Under the pieces are notes generated by a model, which ran no database searches, had not been told where the DNA came from, and was given only the letters and a program-made list of their open reading frames with translations. A program made the position numbers and the translations under genes. From Geothrix sp. 21YS21S-4 (lineage in GTDB: Bacteria > Acidobacteriota > Holophagae > Holophagales > Holophagaceae), in NCBI RefSeq assembly GCF_030845995.1, contig NZ_CP132719.1:930001-994000 (forward strand): a DNA stretch of 64,000 nucleotides, read 5' to 3'. Every line of letters begins with the position of its first letter. Positions within the stretch are counted from its first letter, which is position 1. Positions 50,712 through 58,631 of this stretch are shown one piece after another.

Positions 50712-51412
50712 TGCCGGAGGTTCCCCCACTTCGGATCCTGGTGGTGGAATCCGCGCTTTCCGAGGCCGGTGAGGTCCGCGAGGGCCTCGAAAGGATGGGC
50801 CTCGGCGTCCACTGGGCCGACAGCGGCGCGGAAGCGCTCGCGCTGTGCGGAAGCGAACCCTTCGACGCCGCGGTGCTGGATGCGGCGCTCCCCGACATGT
50901 CCGGCGTGGTGTGGGTGCGGCGCCTGCGGGAGTCCGGCGATCCCCTGCCGGTGATCTTCCTCTCCGCCCAGGCCGACCTGGACGATCGCCTCCGGGGCCT
51001 GGAAGCCGGGGCGGACGATTACCTGGCGCGGCCCTGCGGCCTTCCGGAGATCGCGGCCCGGGTGCGGGCCGTGGCGCGGCGCGGGCGGGGAAGGGCCCCC
51101 CAGGGGCTCGTCCATCTGGCGGACCTGGTGTGGGACGCGCGGCGCCGGCACATCAGCCGGGCCGGACGGCGCATCGATCTCACCCTGAAGGAATACGCCC
51201 TTCTGGCCCTCCTGCTGGAGCACGTGGGCCGCGTGGTATCCCGCCAGGAGGTGGCGGAGGTGGTCTGGGGAGCCCAGGTGGTGGACGGCAACGCCATCGA
51301 CGTCCAGATCGCGCGCCTCCGGCGGAAGGTGGACCATGCGCACCCCGTCAAGCTGATCCACACGCGCCGGGGCATCGGCCTCGTCCTGGAAGTCCACCCC
51401 GCCTTCGCCTGA
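50711..51412 (+). CDS. OmpR-type response regulator with Lys-to-Arg change
   Basis: 233 residues. Receiver domain residues ~7-120, with the phospho-acceptor Asp57 in AAVLDAALPD, Ser in VIFLSAQ and an acidic pocket reduced to VVES. The conserved lysine that normally precedes Pro near residue 107 is Arg (YLARPCG). This may alter phosphorylation or output. The winged helix (~130-228) has IDLTLKEYALLALLLEH, VVWG and HTRRGIGLVLE, as in OmpR/PhoB/CtrA. It is translationally coupled to the ChpT-like gene. The pair could form a phosphorelay end. Confidence 0.87.
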   Translation: MPEVPPLRILVVESALSEAGEVREGLERMGLGVHWADSGAEALALCGSEPFDAAVLDAALPDMSGVVWVRRLRESGDPLPVIFLSAQADLDDRLRGLEAGADDYLARPCGLPEIAARVRAVARRGRGRAPQGLVHLADLVWDARRRHISRAGRRIDLTLKEYALLALLLEHVGRVVSRQEVAEVVWGAQVVDGNAIDVQIARLRRKVDHAHPVKLIHTRRGIGLVLEVHPAFA

Positions 51413-51467
51413 TGCGGGAAGGCGCTTCCGGAGGCTTGCCGGTACAATTGGAGGTTTGGATGAGGCT

Positions 51468-51617
51468 ATGAAGTTCCACATCGAGACCTGGGGCTGCCAG
51501 AACGGGGCCCCCTCCGCGGGCCGGCGCAGCCGGGGCGCGGGAGCGTCGTGCGGGGCACGGCGCGATCGGGGGGTGGTCCCCTTCATCCAGCGGCGCCAGG
51601 TTCGAGGCCTCTCATGA
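51468..51617 (+). pseudogene. Duplicated miaB start in a 49-residue leader frame
   Basis: The first 11 residues, KFHIETWGCQ after the Met, are identical to MiaB's N-terminus; 29 of 33 bases match. The frame then runs through GC-rich unlike sequence to a TGA that overlaps the true miaB ATG (ATGA at 51614-51617). It has its own good ribosome site (TTGGAGG at 51449). So it could be translated as a leader coupled to miaB, or be the scar of a partial duplication with inserted filler. Confidence 0.78.
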
Positions 51618-52918
51618 AATTTCACATCGAAACCTGGGGCTGCCAGATGAACGACCACGACGGCGAGAAGCTGTCGGGGCTGCTGTCGGCGGAGGGCTTC
51701 GAGGCCGTGGATTCGGCGGAGGAAGCGGAGCTGGTGCTGCTCAACACCTGTTCCATCCGCGAGAAGGCGGTCCACAAGGTCTATTCGGAACTGGGCCGGC
51801 TGCGCGAGGAGAAGCAGCGGCGGCCCCTGCTGGTGGGCGTGACCGGATGCCTGGCCCAGCAGGAGCAGGCGGCCCTGTTCAAGCGAGCGCCCCACGTGGA
51901 TTTCGTCCTGGGGACCATGGCCCTCAAGCAGCTGCCGTGGCTGGTGGCCGAGGCCCGCGCCGGCAAGGCCCGGGTGATGGACGCGGGCGAGTATCCGGAC
52001 AACCACCTCTTCCCCGCGTCGGTGGCGCGGCGGCGGGACACGGCCAAGGCGCTCGTCACCATCACCGAGGGCTGCGATCACGCCTGCACCTACTGCATCG
52101 TGCCCACCACCCGCGGCGCCGAGCGCCACCGGCCCTTCCAGGACGTCCTCGCCGAAGTGCGCGGCCTGGTGGAACGGGGCTATCGGGAAGTGGAACTCCT
52201 GGGGCAGAACGTCAACAGCTACGCCGGCGGATGCACCTTCGCGGACCTGCTGGACCGCGTCTCGGAAGTGGACGGCCTGGAGTGGATCCGCTTCACCACC
52301 AGCCATCCCATGAACTTCACCCGGGACCTGGCGCAGGTCCTGGCGACCAATCCCAAGATCGCGCCCTTCCTCCACCTGCCCCTGCAGAGCGGGAGCGACC
52401 GGGTGCTGCGGCGGATGCGGCGCGAGTACACCATCGCCGAATACCTGGAGCGCCTGGGCTACCTGGGGGATCACCGCGCGCGCATCGCCCTCAGCACCGA
52501 TCTCATCGTGGGCTTTCCTGGCGAGACGGACGAGGACTTCGAGGCGACGATGCGCGTGGTGGATGAGGTGGCCTTCGACACCTCCTTCAGCTTCGTCTAT
52601 TCCCCGCGGCCAGGCACCGCCTCCCTCCGCCTCAAGGACGACCTGCCTCCGGCGGTGAAATCGGAGCGCCTGGCGCGGCTCCAGCGGCGGCAGGCGGAAC
52701 TGACCCTGGCCAGCAACCGCCGGTTCGTGGGGCGGGAGATTCCCGTGCGGATCGAGACCCACGGTCCCACCGAACACGGGTGGTGGCTGGCCCGCAGCGG
52801 CGATTGGAAGACCATCCACCTGGCGGCCGGACCGGGCCGCGAGCTGCCGTTCGGGGAATTGGTGACGGTCCGGATCGTCCAGGCCAGCCCGCACTTCCTC
52901 GGCGCCGAGCTGGTCTAG
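51614..52918 (+). CDS. miaB: tRNA-2-methylthio-N6-dimethylallyladenosine synthase MiaB
   Basis: 434 residues. Radical-SAM methylthiotransferase modifying A37 of tRNAs. Three cysteines of the auxiliary cluster are at KFHIETWGCQMN, LNTCSIREKA and GVTGCLAQ. The radical-SAM motif is CDHACTYCIVP. The TRAM domain is the C-terminal ~65 residues (RFVGREIPVRIE, VTVRIVQASPHFLGAEL). The ATG at 51614 is chosen because it starts the family N-terminus; a GTG at 51548 would add about 22 unrelated residues. Its stop overlaps that of the convergent mutarotase gene by three bases. Confidence 0.96.
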   Translation: MKFHIETWGCQMNDHDGEKLSGLLSAEGFEAVDSAEEAELVLLNTCSIREKAVHKVYSELGRLREEKQRRPLLVGVTGCLAQQEQAALFKRAPHVDFVLGTMALKQLPWLVAEARAGKARVMDAGEYPDNHLFPASVARRRDTAKALVTITEGCDHACTYCIVPTTRGAERHRPFQDVLAEVRGLVERGYREVELLGQNVNSYAGGCTFADLLDRVSEVDGLEWIRFTTSHPMNFTRDLAQVLATNPKIAPFLHLPLQSGSDRVLRRMRREYTIAEYLERLGYLGDHRARIALSTDLIVGFPGETDEDFEATMRVVDEVAFDTSFSFVYSPRPGTASLRLKDDLPPAVKSERLARLQRRQAELTLASNRRFVGREIPVRIETHGPTEHGWWLARSGDWKTIHLAAGPGRELPFGELVTVRIVQASPHFLGAELV

Positions 52919-53787
52919 GCTCCAGCTGAAATCGTGAGCGACCAGCGGCGGACGGCGCCGGCGGGAAGGATGAAACCGCCGGGCTTGTCGGCGAATTCGC
53001 CTTCCCAGTCCGCGGGGTCCGCGTAGCCGTCCCAGGGTTCGATGCACAGGAAGGCGGGATCGGGATCCGGCTTGGACCACAGGCCCAGTTGGGAGAAGCC
53101 CTCCCAGCGCAGCTCCAGCACGGATCCGCCTTCCGCCTCGAAGCGGAGGGCGCGGCTGCGGAGCTGGTCGAAGATCAGGGCGTCGTCCGCGAACAGGCTT
53201 TCGTCGAGGGGCAGCGCCCGCCCTCGAACCGGACTGGGCCGCGGCGCGGGATCCAGCAGGCCCTCCGGGGTGAGCCGGTGGACGAGTGCGGGCTCCTCCG
53301 CCTCGAAAACCAGGCGGTGGGCGGCTTTGGGCGTGTCGGGGGCGAGGGGCCAGCGGAAGGCCGGATGCAGGCCGAGACTGGCCGGAAGCGGATCCGACCC
53401 CGGGTTGTGGAGGACGATGTCCATTCGGAGAGCGCGTTCCTCCAGCGTCCAATCCACTCCGAGGGCGAAGGCAAAGGGGTAGGCGGCCCGCGTTTCCTCG
53501 TCGTCCCGCAGCTCCAGCCCGCAGGCGGCATCCTCGCGGCGGATCCAGGCGAAGGTCCGGTCCCGGGCGAAGCCGTGGCGGGGGAGGGAATAGTCGCGGC
53601 CTCCGTGCCGGAAGGCGTTTCCCTTCACCTGGCCCACGATGGGAAAGAGCAGGGGGGCGCACCGGGGCCACAGGGGGCCGCCGTCCCACAGCAGTTCCCG
53701 GCCGCCCAGGCGGAGGGAGCGCAATTCGGCGCCCTCGGCGGCGACGGTGGCCGCGGCGGATCCCGCGTGCAATTGGTGGATGTCCAT
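52915..53787 (-). CDS. Aldose 1-epimerase family protein (galactose mutarotase-like, LacX type)
   Basis: 290 residues. It has the beta-sandwich of aldose epimerases. Motifs: LFPIVGQVKGNAF and YSLPRHGFARD with the catalytic His, LGLHPAFRWPL with a second His, and the late Glu in FLCIEPWDGYAD. Members interconvert sugar anomers; LacX/YeaD types can act on hexose-6-phosphates. There is no signal peptide. It stands alone on this strand; its 3' end overlaps miaB's stop by three bases. Confidence 0.88.
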   Translation of the reverse strand: MDIHQLHAGSAAATVAAEGAELRSLRLGGRELLWDGGPLWPRCAPLLFPIVGQVKGNAFRHGGRDYSLPRHGFARDRTFAWIRREDAACGLELRDDEETRAAYPFAFALGVDWTLEERALRMDIVLHNPGSDPLPASLGLHPAFRWPLAPDTPKAAHRLVFEAEEPALVHRLTPEGLLDPAPRPSPVRGRALPLDESLFADDALIFDQLRSRALRFEAEGGSVLELRWEGFSQLGLWSKPDPDPAFLCIEPWDGYADPADWEGEFADKPGGFILPAGAVRRWSLTISAGA

Positions 53788-53842
53788 GGGGTCAGGTTAT
53801 CGGACCGTGGTAGATTTGGCCCCCTAGCCTCCGGGAGCAGAC

Positions 53843-54385
53843 ATGCCTTTCACGGCGGACGTCATCGCGGCGACCCTTCACGCGCCTCTCGCGAATGTGG
53901 AGCAGCACTGGCCGCTGGTGACGGAGGCGCTGAAAGCCCTCCAGATCCTCGATTCGGGGACGGAAGTGGCGGCCATCGCGCTCATCGGGACGGAGAGCTA
54001 CCTGTTCGCTCCGGAGCGCCAGGCGGGCAGCGAGGCCTATTTCCGCCGGATGTACGAGTTCAAGCGGGCCCTGGGGAACTCGGAGCCCGGCGACGGGGCG
54101 CGGTTCGCGGCCCGGGGATTCATCCCCCTCCGCGGCCGGACGGAGTACGCCCGCTTCGGGAAGCTGGTGGGCGTGGATCTCGTCGCGGATCCCGAGCAGG
54201 CGCTGGACCCGGCCGTGGCGGCGCGGATCCTGGCCTACGATTTCATGCTCAAGGGCGTGCCTCCCGCGGCGGCGGACGGCGACTGGGTGAAGGTCCATCG
54301 GCTGGTGCGCGGCGACCTTTCCGGGTGGAAGCGCTTCAACGGGATCCTGATCCCCCTGCTGAAGCTCCAGGCGGAGCAGGACTGA
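53843..54385 (+). CDS. GH19-like (chitinase/endolysin-type) protein
   Basis: 180 residues. The middle part matches GH19-type lysozyme/chitinase wording: GTESYLFAP with a candidate catalytic Glu, FRRMYEFKRALGNSEPGDGARFAARGFIPLRGRTEYARFG, then GVDLVADPEQALDP. In phage endolysins this fold cleaves peptidoglycan. There is no signal peptide and no holin, so export or a phage origin is not shown. The C-terminal region (WVKVHRLVRGDLSGWKRFN) is like the wall-binding tail of such proteins. The ATG at 53843 stands behind CGGGAGC. Confidence 0.72.
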   Translation: MPFTADVIAATLHAPLANVEQHWPLVTEALKALQILDSGTEVAAIALIGTESYLFAPERQAGSEAYFRRMYEFKRALGNSEPGDGARFAARGFIPLRGRTEYARFGKLVGVDLVADPEQALDPAVAARILAYDFMLKGVPPAAADGDWVKVHRLVRGDLSGWKRFNGILIPLLKLQAEQD

Positions 54386-54389
54386 AAGC

Positions 54390-54473
54390 TGGTGCGCCCG
54401 GAGGGACTCGAACCCTCACGCCTTGCGGCAAGCGATTTTAAGTCGCTGGCGTCTGCCATTCCGCCACGGGCGC
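54390..54473 (-). tRNA. tRNA-Leu (anticodon UAA)
   Basis: On the minus strand a full cloverleaf runs from acceptor GCGCCCG to CGGGCGC plus discriminator A and encoded CCA. The anticodon stem AGCGA/TCGCT encloses CTTAAAA, giving anticodon TAA. The T-arm is GAGGG-TTCGAGT-CCCTC. A variable arm (TGCCGCAAGGCG) makes it class II, as required for leucine. Confidence 0.97.
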
Positions 54474-54520
54474 GCCTTTCCAGCCTAACGGGGCGCGGGA
54501 GGCCGTGGTAGCGTTCGCCC

Positions 54521-54916
54521 ATGCGTCTTCTTTCCGCCGCGCTGCTGCTCGCGCTCCTGCCCCTCCGCCTGGACGCCCAGGGGCGGGATCTCAGGGCCTT
54601 CTACGGCGAGCGGTGCGCCGTCTGCCACGGCGCGGACGGGTCGGGGAAAGGCCCCGGCGGAACGAAGCTGGGCGGCCGCAACCTGGCGGATCCCCGGTGG
54701 CTGGCGCGCCAGGAGGACGGCGCCCTGGTGGCTTCCATCCTCAAGGGACGCGGCGCCATGCCCGGCTTCAGCCGCCAGCTCGCGGAGCCCGAGGCGCGGC
54801 GCCTGCTGGCGGAAGTGGTCCGGCCCTTCGCCTTGAAGAAGAAGCCCGAGCGCCCCGCCCGTGAGCGGGCCGAAGGGGAGAAACCCCGCGCCGCGGAACC
54901 GGAGGCGGGCCGATAG
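54521..54916 (+). CDS. Periplasmic class I cytochrome c
   Basis: 131 residues. A signal peptide ends near LDAQ. One haem site CAVCH is at residues ~33-37 and the axial methionine is probably in GAMPGF. The C-terminal ~30 residues are Lys/Arg/Glu-rich and low-complexity. It resembles small c6/c555-type electron carriers in periplasmic respiration. It lies ten bases before the helicase gene; no oxidase or reductase genes adjoin it. Confidence 0.86.
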   Translation: MRLLSAALLLALLPLRLDAQGRDLRAFYGERCAVCHGADGSGKGPGGTKLGGRNLADPRWLARQEDGALVASILKGRGAMPGFSRQLAEPEARRLLAEVVRPFALKKKPERPARERAEGEKPRAAEPEAGR

Positions 54917-54925
54917 GATGAAGGG

Positions 54926-57220
54926 ATGCTCGACGCCTCCCCCGACCGCTCCGCCCATCCCCTGCTCCACAACCTGAACGAGCCCCAGCGGGAGGCCGTG
55001 CAGCACGCCCGGGGACCGCTTCTGCTGCTGGCGGGCGCGGGCTCGGGCAAGACCACGGTGATCACGCGGCGCATCGCCTGGCTGATCGAGGAGGAGGGCG
55101 TGTCCCCCGGGTCCATCCTGGCCATGACCTTCACCAACAAGGCCGCGGAGGAGATGCGCGAGCGCGTCCAGCGGCTGGTCTCCGTCCCCGCCTCGCAGAT
55201 GTGGGTGAGCACCTTCCACAGCTTCTGCACCCGGATCCTGCGGCGCGAAGGCGACCGCACGCCCGTGGGGCGGGATTTCGTCATCTTCGATCCGGCCGAC
55301 CAGAAGAGCCTGATGAAGCAGGTCCTGGCGGAGCTGAAACTCCCGGAGAAGCAGTTCCATCCCCGCCGGGTGCTGGAGCTGATCTCCGACTTCAAGAACC
55401 GCTGCCTGCTGCCGGAAGAGGCGCGGGAAGAGGCCCTGGACCCCTGGACGCGCAAGGCGCTGGAGGCCTATGACCTCTACCAGAAGGGGCTGAAGAACCA
55501 TCGCGCCTGCGACTTCGACGACCTGCTGCTCCACACGGAGCGCCTGTTCCGCGATCCCGCGATGCAGGCCGTCTACGGCGACCGCTTCCAGTTCATCCTC
55601 GTGGACGAATACCAGGACACCAACCGCGCCCAGTACCTCCTGGTGCAGCACCTGGCCCGCCGCCACCACAACCTGTGCGTGGTGGGCGACGAGGATCAGT
55701 CGATCTACGGATGGCGCGGCGCCGACATCCGCAACATCCTCGACTTCCAGCGGGACTTCCCTGAGGCCCTCCGCATCGAGCTGCTGCAGAACTATCGCTC
55801 CACGAAGAAGATCCTGGACGCAGCGTCGGGCGTGATCTCCAACAATTCCCAGCGCGTGGAGGGCAAAGGTTCGCTCAAGACGGATCTGGGGGAGGGCGAG
55901 TCCATTCAGTTCAAGCTGACGGAGGAGGGGCGGCTGGAGGCCGAGTGGGTGGCCCAGCGCATCCAGGAATTGCGCTACCGGGAGCCCGAGGCCAAGGTGG
56001 CCGTCCTCTACCGCGCCAACTGGCAGTCCCGGCAGATGGAAGAGGCCCTGCGCGCCCAGAACATGGCCTACCGCCTGGTGGGCGGCGTGAAGTTCTACGA
56101 GCGGCAGGAAGTGAAGGACCTGATCTCCTACCTGCGGCTGGTGTCGAACCCCTTCGATCTGGTGAGCTTCCGCCGCTGTGTGAACGCCCCCACCCGCGGC
56201 GTGGGGCCCACCACTCTGGGGAAGATCGAGGCGGCCATTCCCGAGGGCGGGACGCCCCTGGAGGGCCTGGGGCTCCTGCTGCGGTCGGGCGACCTGAAGG
56301 GCCGCGCCCAGCGCGAGCTGGGCAAGTTCCTCGACTTGTTCCGCCGGGCCGAAAGCGAGCGGGAAGTCCTGGGCCTGGCGGGCATCGTGAAGTGGGTGCT
56401 CCAGGAGAGCGGCTACCTGCAGAGCCTGGAGGACGAAGCGACGCTGGAGGCCGAGGGTCGCATCCGCAACCTGGAGGAATTCCTCAGCGCCGCCGCCGAA
56501 TCCGAATCCCTGGGCCTCCGCCTGTCGGAATTCCTGGACCGCATCACCCTGGCGGCGGACGCGGATCAGTTGGAGGAGGCCGCGCATCTCAGCCTGATGA
56601 CCATCCACTGCGCCAAGGGGCTGGAGTTCCCCTTCGTGTTCGTCATCGGCATGGAGGAGGACGTCTTCCCCAACCGCAACGCCCGCGAGACCCCGGAGGG
56701 CCTCGAGGAGGAGCGGCGGCTGTTCTACGTGGCCATCACCCGCGCCCAGCGCCGCCTGACCCTGAGCGCCGCGCGCCGCCGCCGCGTGATGGGCACCGAG
56801 ATGCTGGCCATGCCCAGCCGATTCCTGCGGGAACTCCCCCCGGAGGCCCTCACCACGCCCATCCGATGGGGCACCGAGATCTACCAGGCCGGCGAGGGCG
56901 TGCGGCCCGGCAGCTCCTTCAGCCGCGGATCCGGCGGCGTCTCCGTCGCCACCGAACTCCAGCGCATCCGCAGTTTCTTCGACCGGGTGAAGGAGCCGTC
57001 CCCCGCCGCCGCTTCCGATGACCCGGCGCCGGTGGAGGTCTCCGAGCCCCAGGATCCCAGCGCCTTTTCGCCGGGCACCCGCGTCCGCAGTCCGCGATTC
57101 GGCGAGGGTACGATCCTCGCGACCACGGGGCGGGGCGATGGGCTGACCTACACCGTCCGCTTCGACCAGGGCGGCGACAAGCGGATCATGGCCCGGTTCG
57201 GAGGGCTGGAGCGGGCCTGA
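54926..57220 (+). CDS. pcrA: ATP-dependent DNA helicase, UvrD/PcrA family
   Basis: 764 residues, near the usual length. SF1A 3'-5' helicase acting in repair and removal of proteins from DNA. Motifs: Q-motif LNEPQREAV, Walker A AGAGSGKTT, TFTNKAAEEM (Ia), VDEYQDTN (II), GDEDQSIYGWRGAD (III), NYRST (IV), TIHCAKGLEF (V) and YVAITRAQRRL (VI). The C-terminal ~50 residues (GTRVRSPRFGEGTILATTGRG) are the Tudor-like PcrA/UvrD tail that can bind RNA polymerase. It is transcribed after the cytochrome gene. Confidence 0.94.
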   Translation: MLDASPDRSAHPLLHNLNEPQREAVQHARGPLLLLAGAGSGKTTVITRRIAWLIEEEGVSPGSILAMTFTNKAAEEMRERVQRLVSVPASQMWVSTFHSFCTRILRREGDRTPVGRDFVIFDPADQKSLMKQVLAELKLPEKQFHPRRVLELISDFKNRCLLPEEAREEALDPWTRKALEAYDLYQKGLKNHRACDFDDLLLHTERLFRDPAMQAVYGDRFQFILVDEYQDTNRAQYLLVQHLARRHHNLCVVGDEDQSIYGWRGADIRNILDFQRDFPEALRIELLQNYRSTKKILDAASGVISNNSQRVEGKGSLKTDLGEGESIQFKLTEEGRLEAEWVAQRIQELRYREPEAKVAVLYRANWQSRQMEEALRAQNMAYRLVGGVKFYERQEVKDLISYLRLVSNPFDLVSFRRCVNAPTRGVGPTTLGKIEAAIPEGGTPLEGLGLLLRSGDLKGRAQRELGKFLDLFRRAESEREVLGLAGIVKWVLQESGYLQSLEDEATLEAEGRIRNLEEFLSAAAESESLGLRLSEFLDRITLAADADQLEEAAHLSLMTIHCAKGLEFPFVFVIGMEEDVFPNRNARETPEGLEEERRLFYVAITRAQRRLTLSAARRRRVMGTEMLAMPSRFLRELPPEALTTPIRWGTEIYQAGEGVRPGSSFSRGSGGVSVATELQRIRSFFDRVKEPSPAAASDDPAPVEVSEPQDPSAFSPGTRVRSPRFGEGTILATTGRGDGLTYTVRFDQGGDKRIMARFGGLERA

Positions 57221-57229
57221 GTTCCGGGA

Positions 57230-58147
57230 TCAGAGGAGATCCTCCAGGGCCGAGAGGGCCGTGGGGAAGCGGAACCGGAAGCCCTGGGCCAGGGCCCGGG
57301 AGGGAACCGCGAAGACCCCCCGCAGCAGGAGCTCATCGGCCCTCTCGCCCAGCGCCACCCGGAGGAGCGCAGCGCTGATCGTGCCGGGCACAGGCAGCAG
57401 AGGGCGATGGAGGCTCCGGGCGAGGAGGCGCATGAAAGCCGCCTGGGCGAGGGGCTGAGGCGCGACGGCGTTGAAGGCGCCCCGCCAGCCGGGATTGCGC
57501 GCGGCCTCCAGCAACAGCGCCACCAGATCATTCCGGTGGATCCAACTGAACCCCTGCTGTCCCGATCCCAAGCGGCAGCCCTGGAACCAGCGCACTGCCC
57601 CGGCCATCTTCGGCAGGGCTCCTCCTTCCTCAGCCAGGACCACGCCCAGCCGCATCCGCACCACGCGGATGCCGAGGGCTTCGGCGCCCCGGGCTTCCTC
57701 CTCCCAGGCCGCGCAGGTTTCGGCCAGGAAGCCGGTGCCGGCCGGCGTCTCCTCATCCGCGGGGGCCGCGTCGCGGGAGCCGTAGTAGCCCACGGCGGAG
57801 GCGTTCACCAGGACAGGAGGCGGGAGGGCGCATTCCGCCAGGGCGGCCACCAGCCGCCGCGTGGGGAGGCTGCGGCTGTCCCGGAGCGCGGCCTTCCGGG
57901 TGGGGGTCCACCGTCGGTCCGCGATGCCCTCCCCGGCCAGATTGAAGACCGCATCGGCCCCGCGAAGGACGGCCGGCAGGTCCTCCCAATCCCGGGCTGC
58001 GGCTCCGGGTGGAAGGGAAACGCTTTCCGGTCTTCGCGACAGGACCGTGACACGGGCGCCGTGGTCGAGGAGCGCCGTCACCAGAAGCCGGCCCACCAGC
58101 CCCGACCCGCCGGCCACCACCGCGCCCTTCAGGCTTGCGGATTCCAT
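57230..58147 (-). CDS. TIGR01777/YfcH-type NAD(P)-binding epimerase-like protein
   Basis: 305 residues. Extended SDR: AGGSGLVGRLLVTALL with NADP-favouring Arg (LSRRPESV), FNLAGEGIADRRWT signature of the YfcH/SulA group, then ASAVGYYGSRD and FSWIHRNDLVALLLEA. The C-terminal DUF1731-like segment (ALLRVALGERADELLLRGVFAVPSRAL) is present. The enzyme activity is not known for the group; a role in cell division or nucleotide sugar metabolism has been suggested but not established. It converges with the helicase gene. Confidence 0.92.
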   Translation of the reverse strand: MESASLKGAVVAGGSGLVGRLLVTALLDHGARVTVLSRRPESVSLPPGAAARDWEDLPAVLRGADAVFNLAGEGIADRRWTPTRKAALRDSRSLPTRRLVAALAECALPPPVLVNASAVGYYGSRDAAPADEETPAGTGFLAETCAAWEEEARGAEALGIRVVRMRLGVVLAEEGGALPKMAGAVRWFQGCRLGSGQQGFSWIHRNDLVALLLEAARNPGWRGAFNAVAPQPLAQAAFMRLLARSLHRPLLPVPGTISAALLRVALGERADELLLRGVFAVPSRALAQGFRFRFPTALSALEDLL

Positions 58148-58177
58148 GGGACGCTCCGGGAAGGATTGTCACAGGAA

Positions 58178-58208
58178 TAAAAAAACGGCGCGGGAAAACC
58201 CGCGCCGT
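58178..58208 (-). terminator. Rho-independent terminator of the dihaem cytochrome gene
   Basis: Reading leftward: stem ACGGCGCGGG / CCCGCGCCGT (58208-58199 with 58194-58185), loop TTTT, followed by a run of seven Ts and ATTCC. It is about 20 bases behind the stop of the cytochrome gene at 58228. This is a textbook intrinsic terminator for the minus strand. Confidence 0.9.
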
Positions 58209-58227
58209 CTCGATTCACCGGGAAGAA

Positions 58228-58455
58228 CTACTTCTTGGTGGTGGTCAGCTTGCCGTCGGCGTAGCCGTGGCAATCCTTGCACTGGTTTTCCTTGTACTTC
58301 GCGACCATCTTGGCGGCGGCGGGGATGAACTTCTTGTCCTTGGGCGCGCCCTCGTGGCAGACGGTGCACTTGGCGCCCTTCACGGTGGTGGGCTTGGCCA
58401 AGACGGGGACGGCGCAGATGAGCGCGGCGGCGAAGAAGGAAAGCGAACGGCGCAT
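58228..58455 (-). CDS. Small dihaem c-type cytochrome
   Basis: 75 residues. Signal peptide to about VLAKP (residue 20). Two haem-binding sites, CTVCH and CKDCH, are about 30 residues apart. Many Lys residues (PKDKKFIPAAAKMVAKYKENQ) surround them. Histidines beyond the CxxCH are not seen, so the axial ligands are uncertain. Such small cytochromes carry electrons in the periplasm. The ATG at 58455 has GGAGACCCC upstream; a longer frame to 58503 is not needed. A strong terminator follows. Confidence 0.85.
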   Translation of the reverse strand: MRRSLSFFAAALICAVPVLAKPTTVKGAKCTVCHEGAPKDKKFIPAAAKMVAKYKENQCKDCHGYADGKLTTTKK

Positions 58456-58631
58456 GGGGTCTCCTGAGTGCTTCGAGCCAGAGTTGGAAGGCACGGAAGT
58501 CATCGAACTGGAACCACTCTAACCCGATTGTCACGGGTTTGTATCGAAGAGATTCCGTCTCGATTTGGAGGTGCCGGAGTACGCTGGAGGCCTGGCTTTG
58601 GGTCCCGGCGACCCCTTCCGCCGAGGCGACC

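Noticed and set aside
54390-54473. Integrated element at the tRNA-Leu gene
   Set aside because: No integrase or duplicated tRNA 3' end is visible in the window; the flanking genes are ordinary apart from the GH19-like gene.
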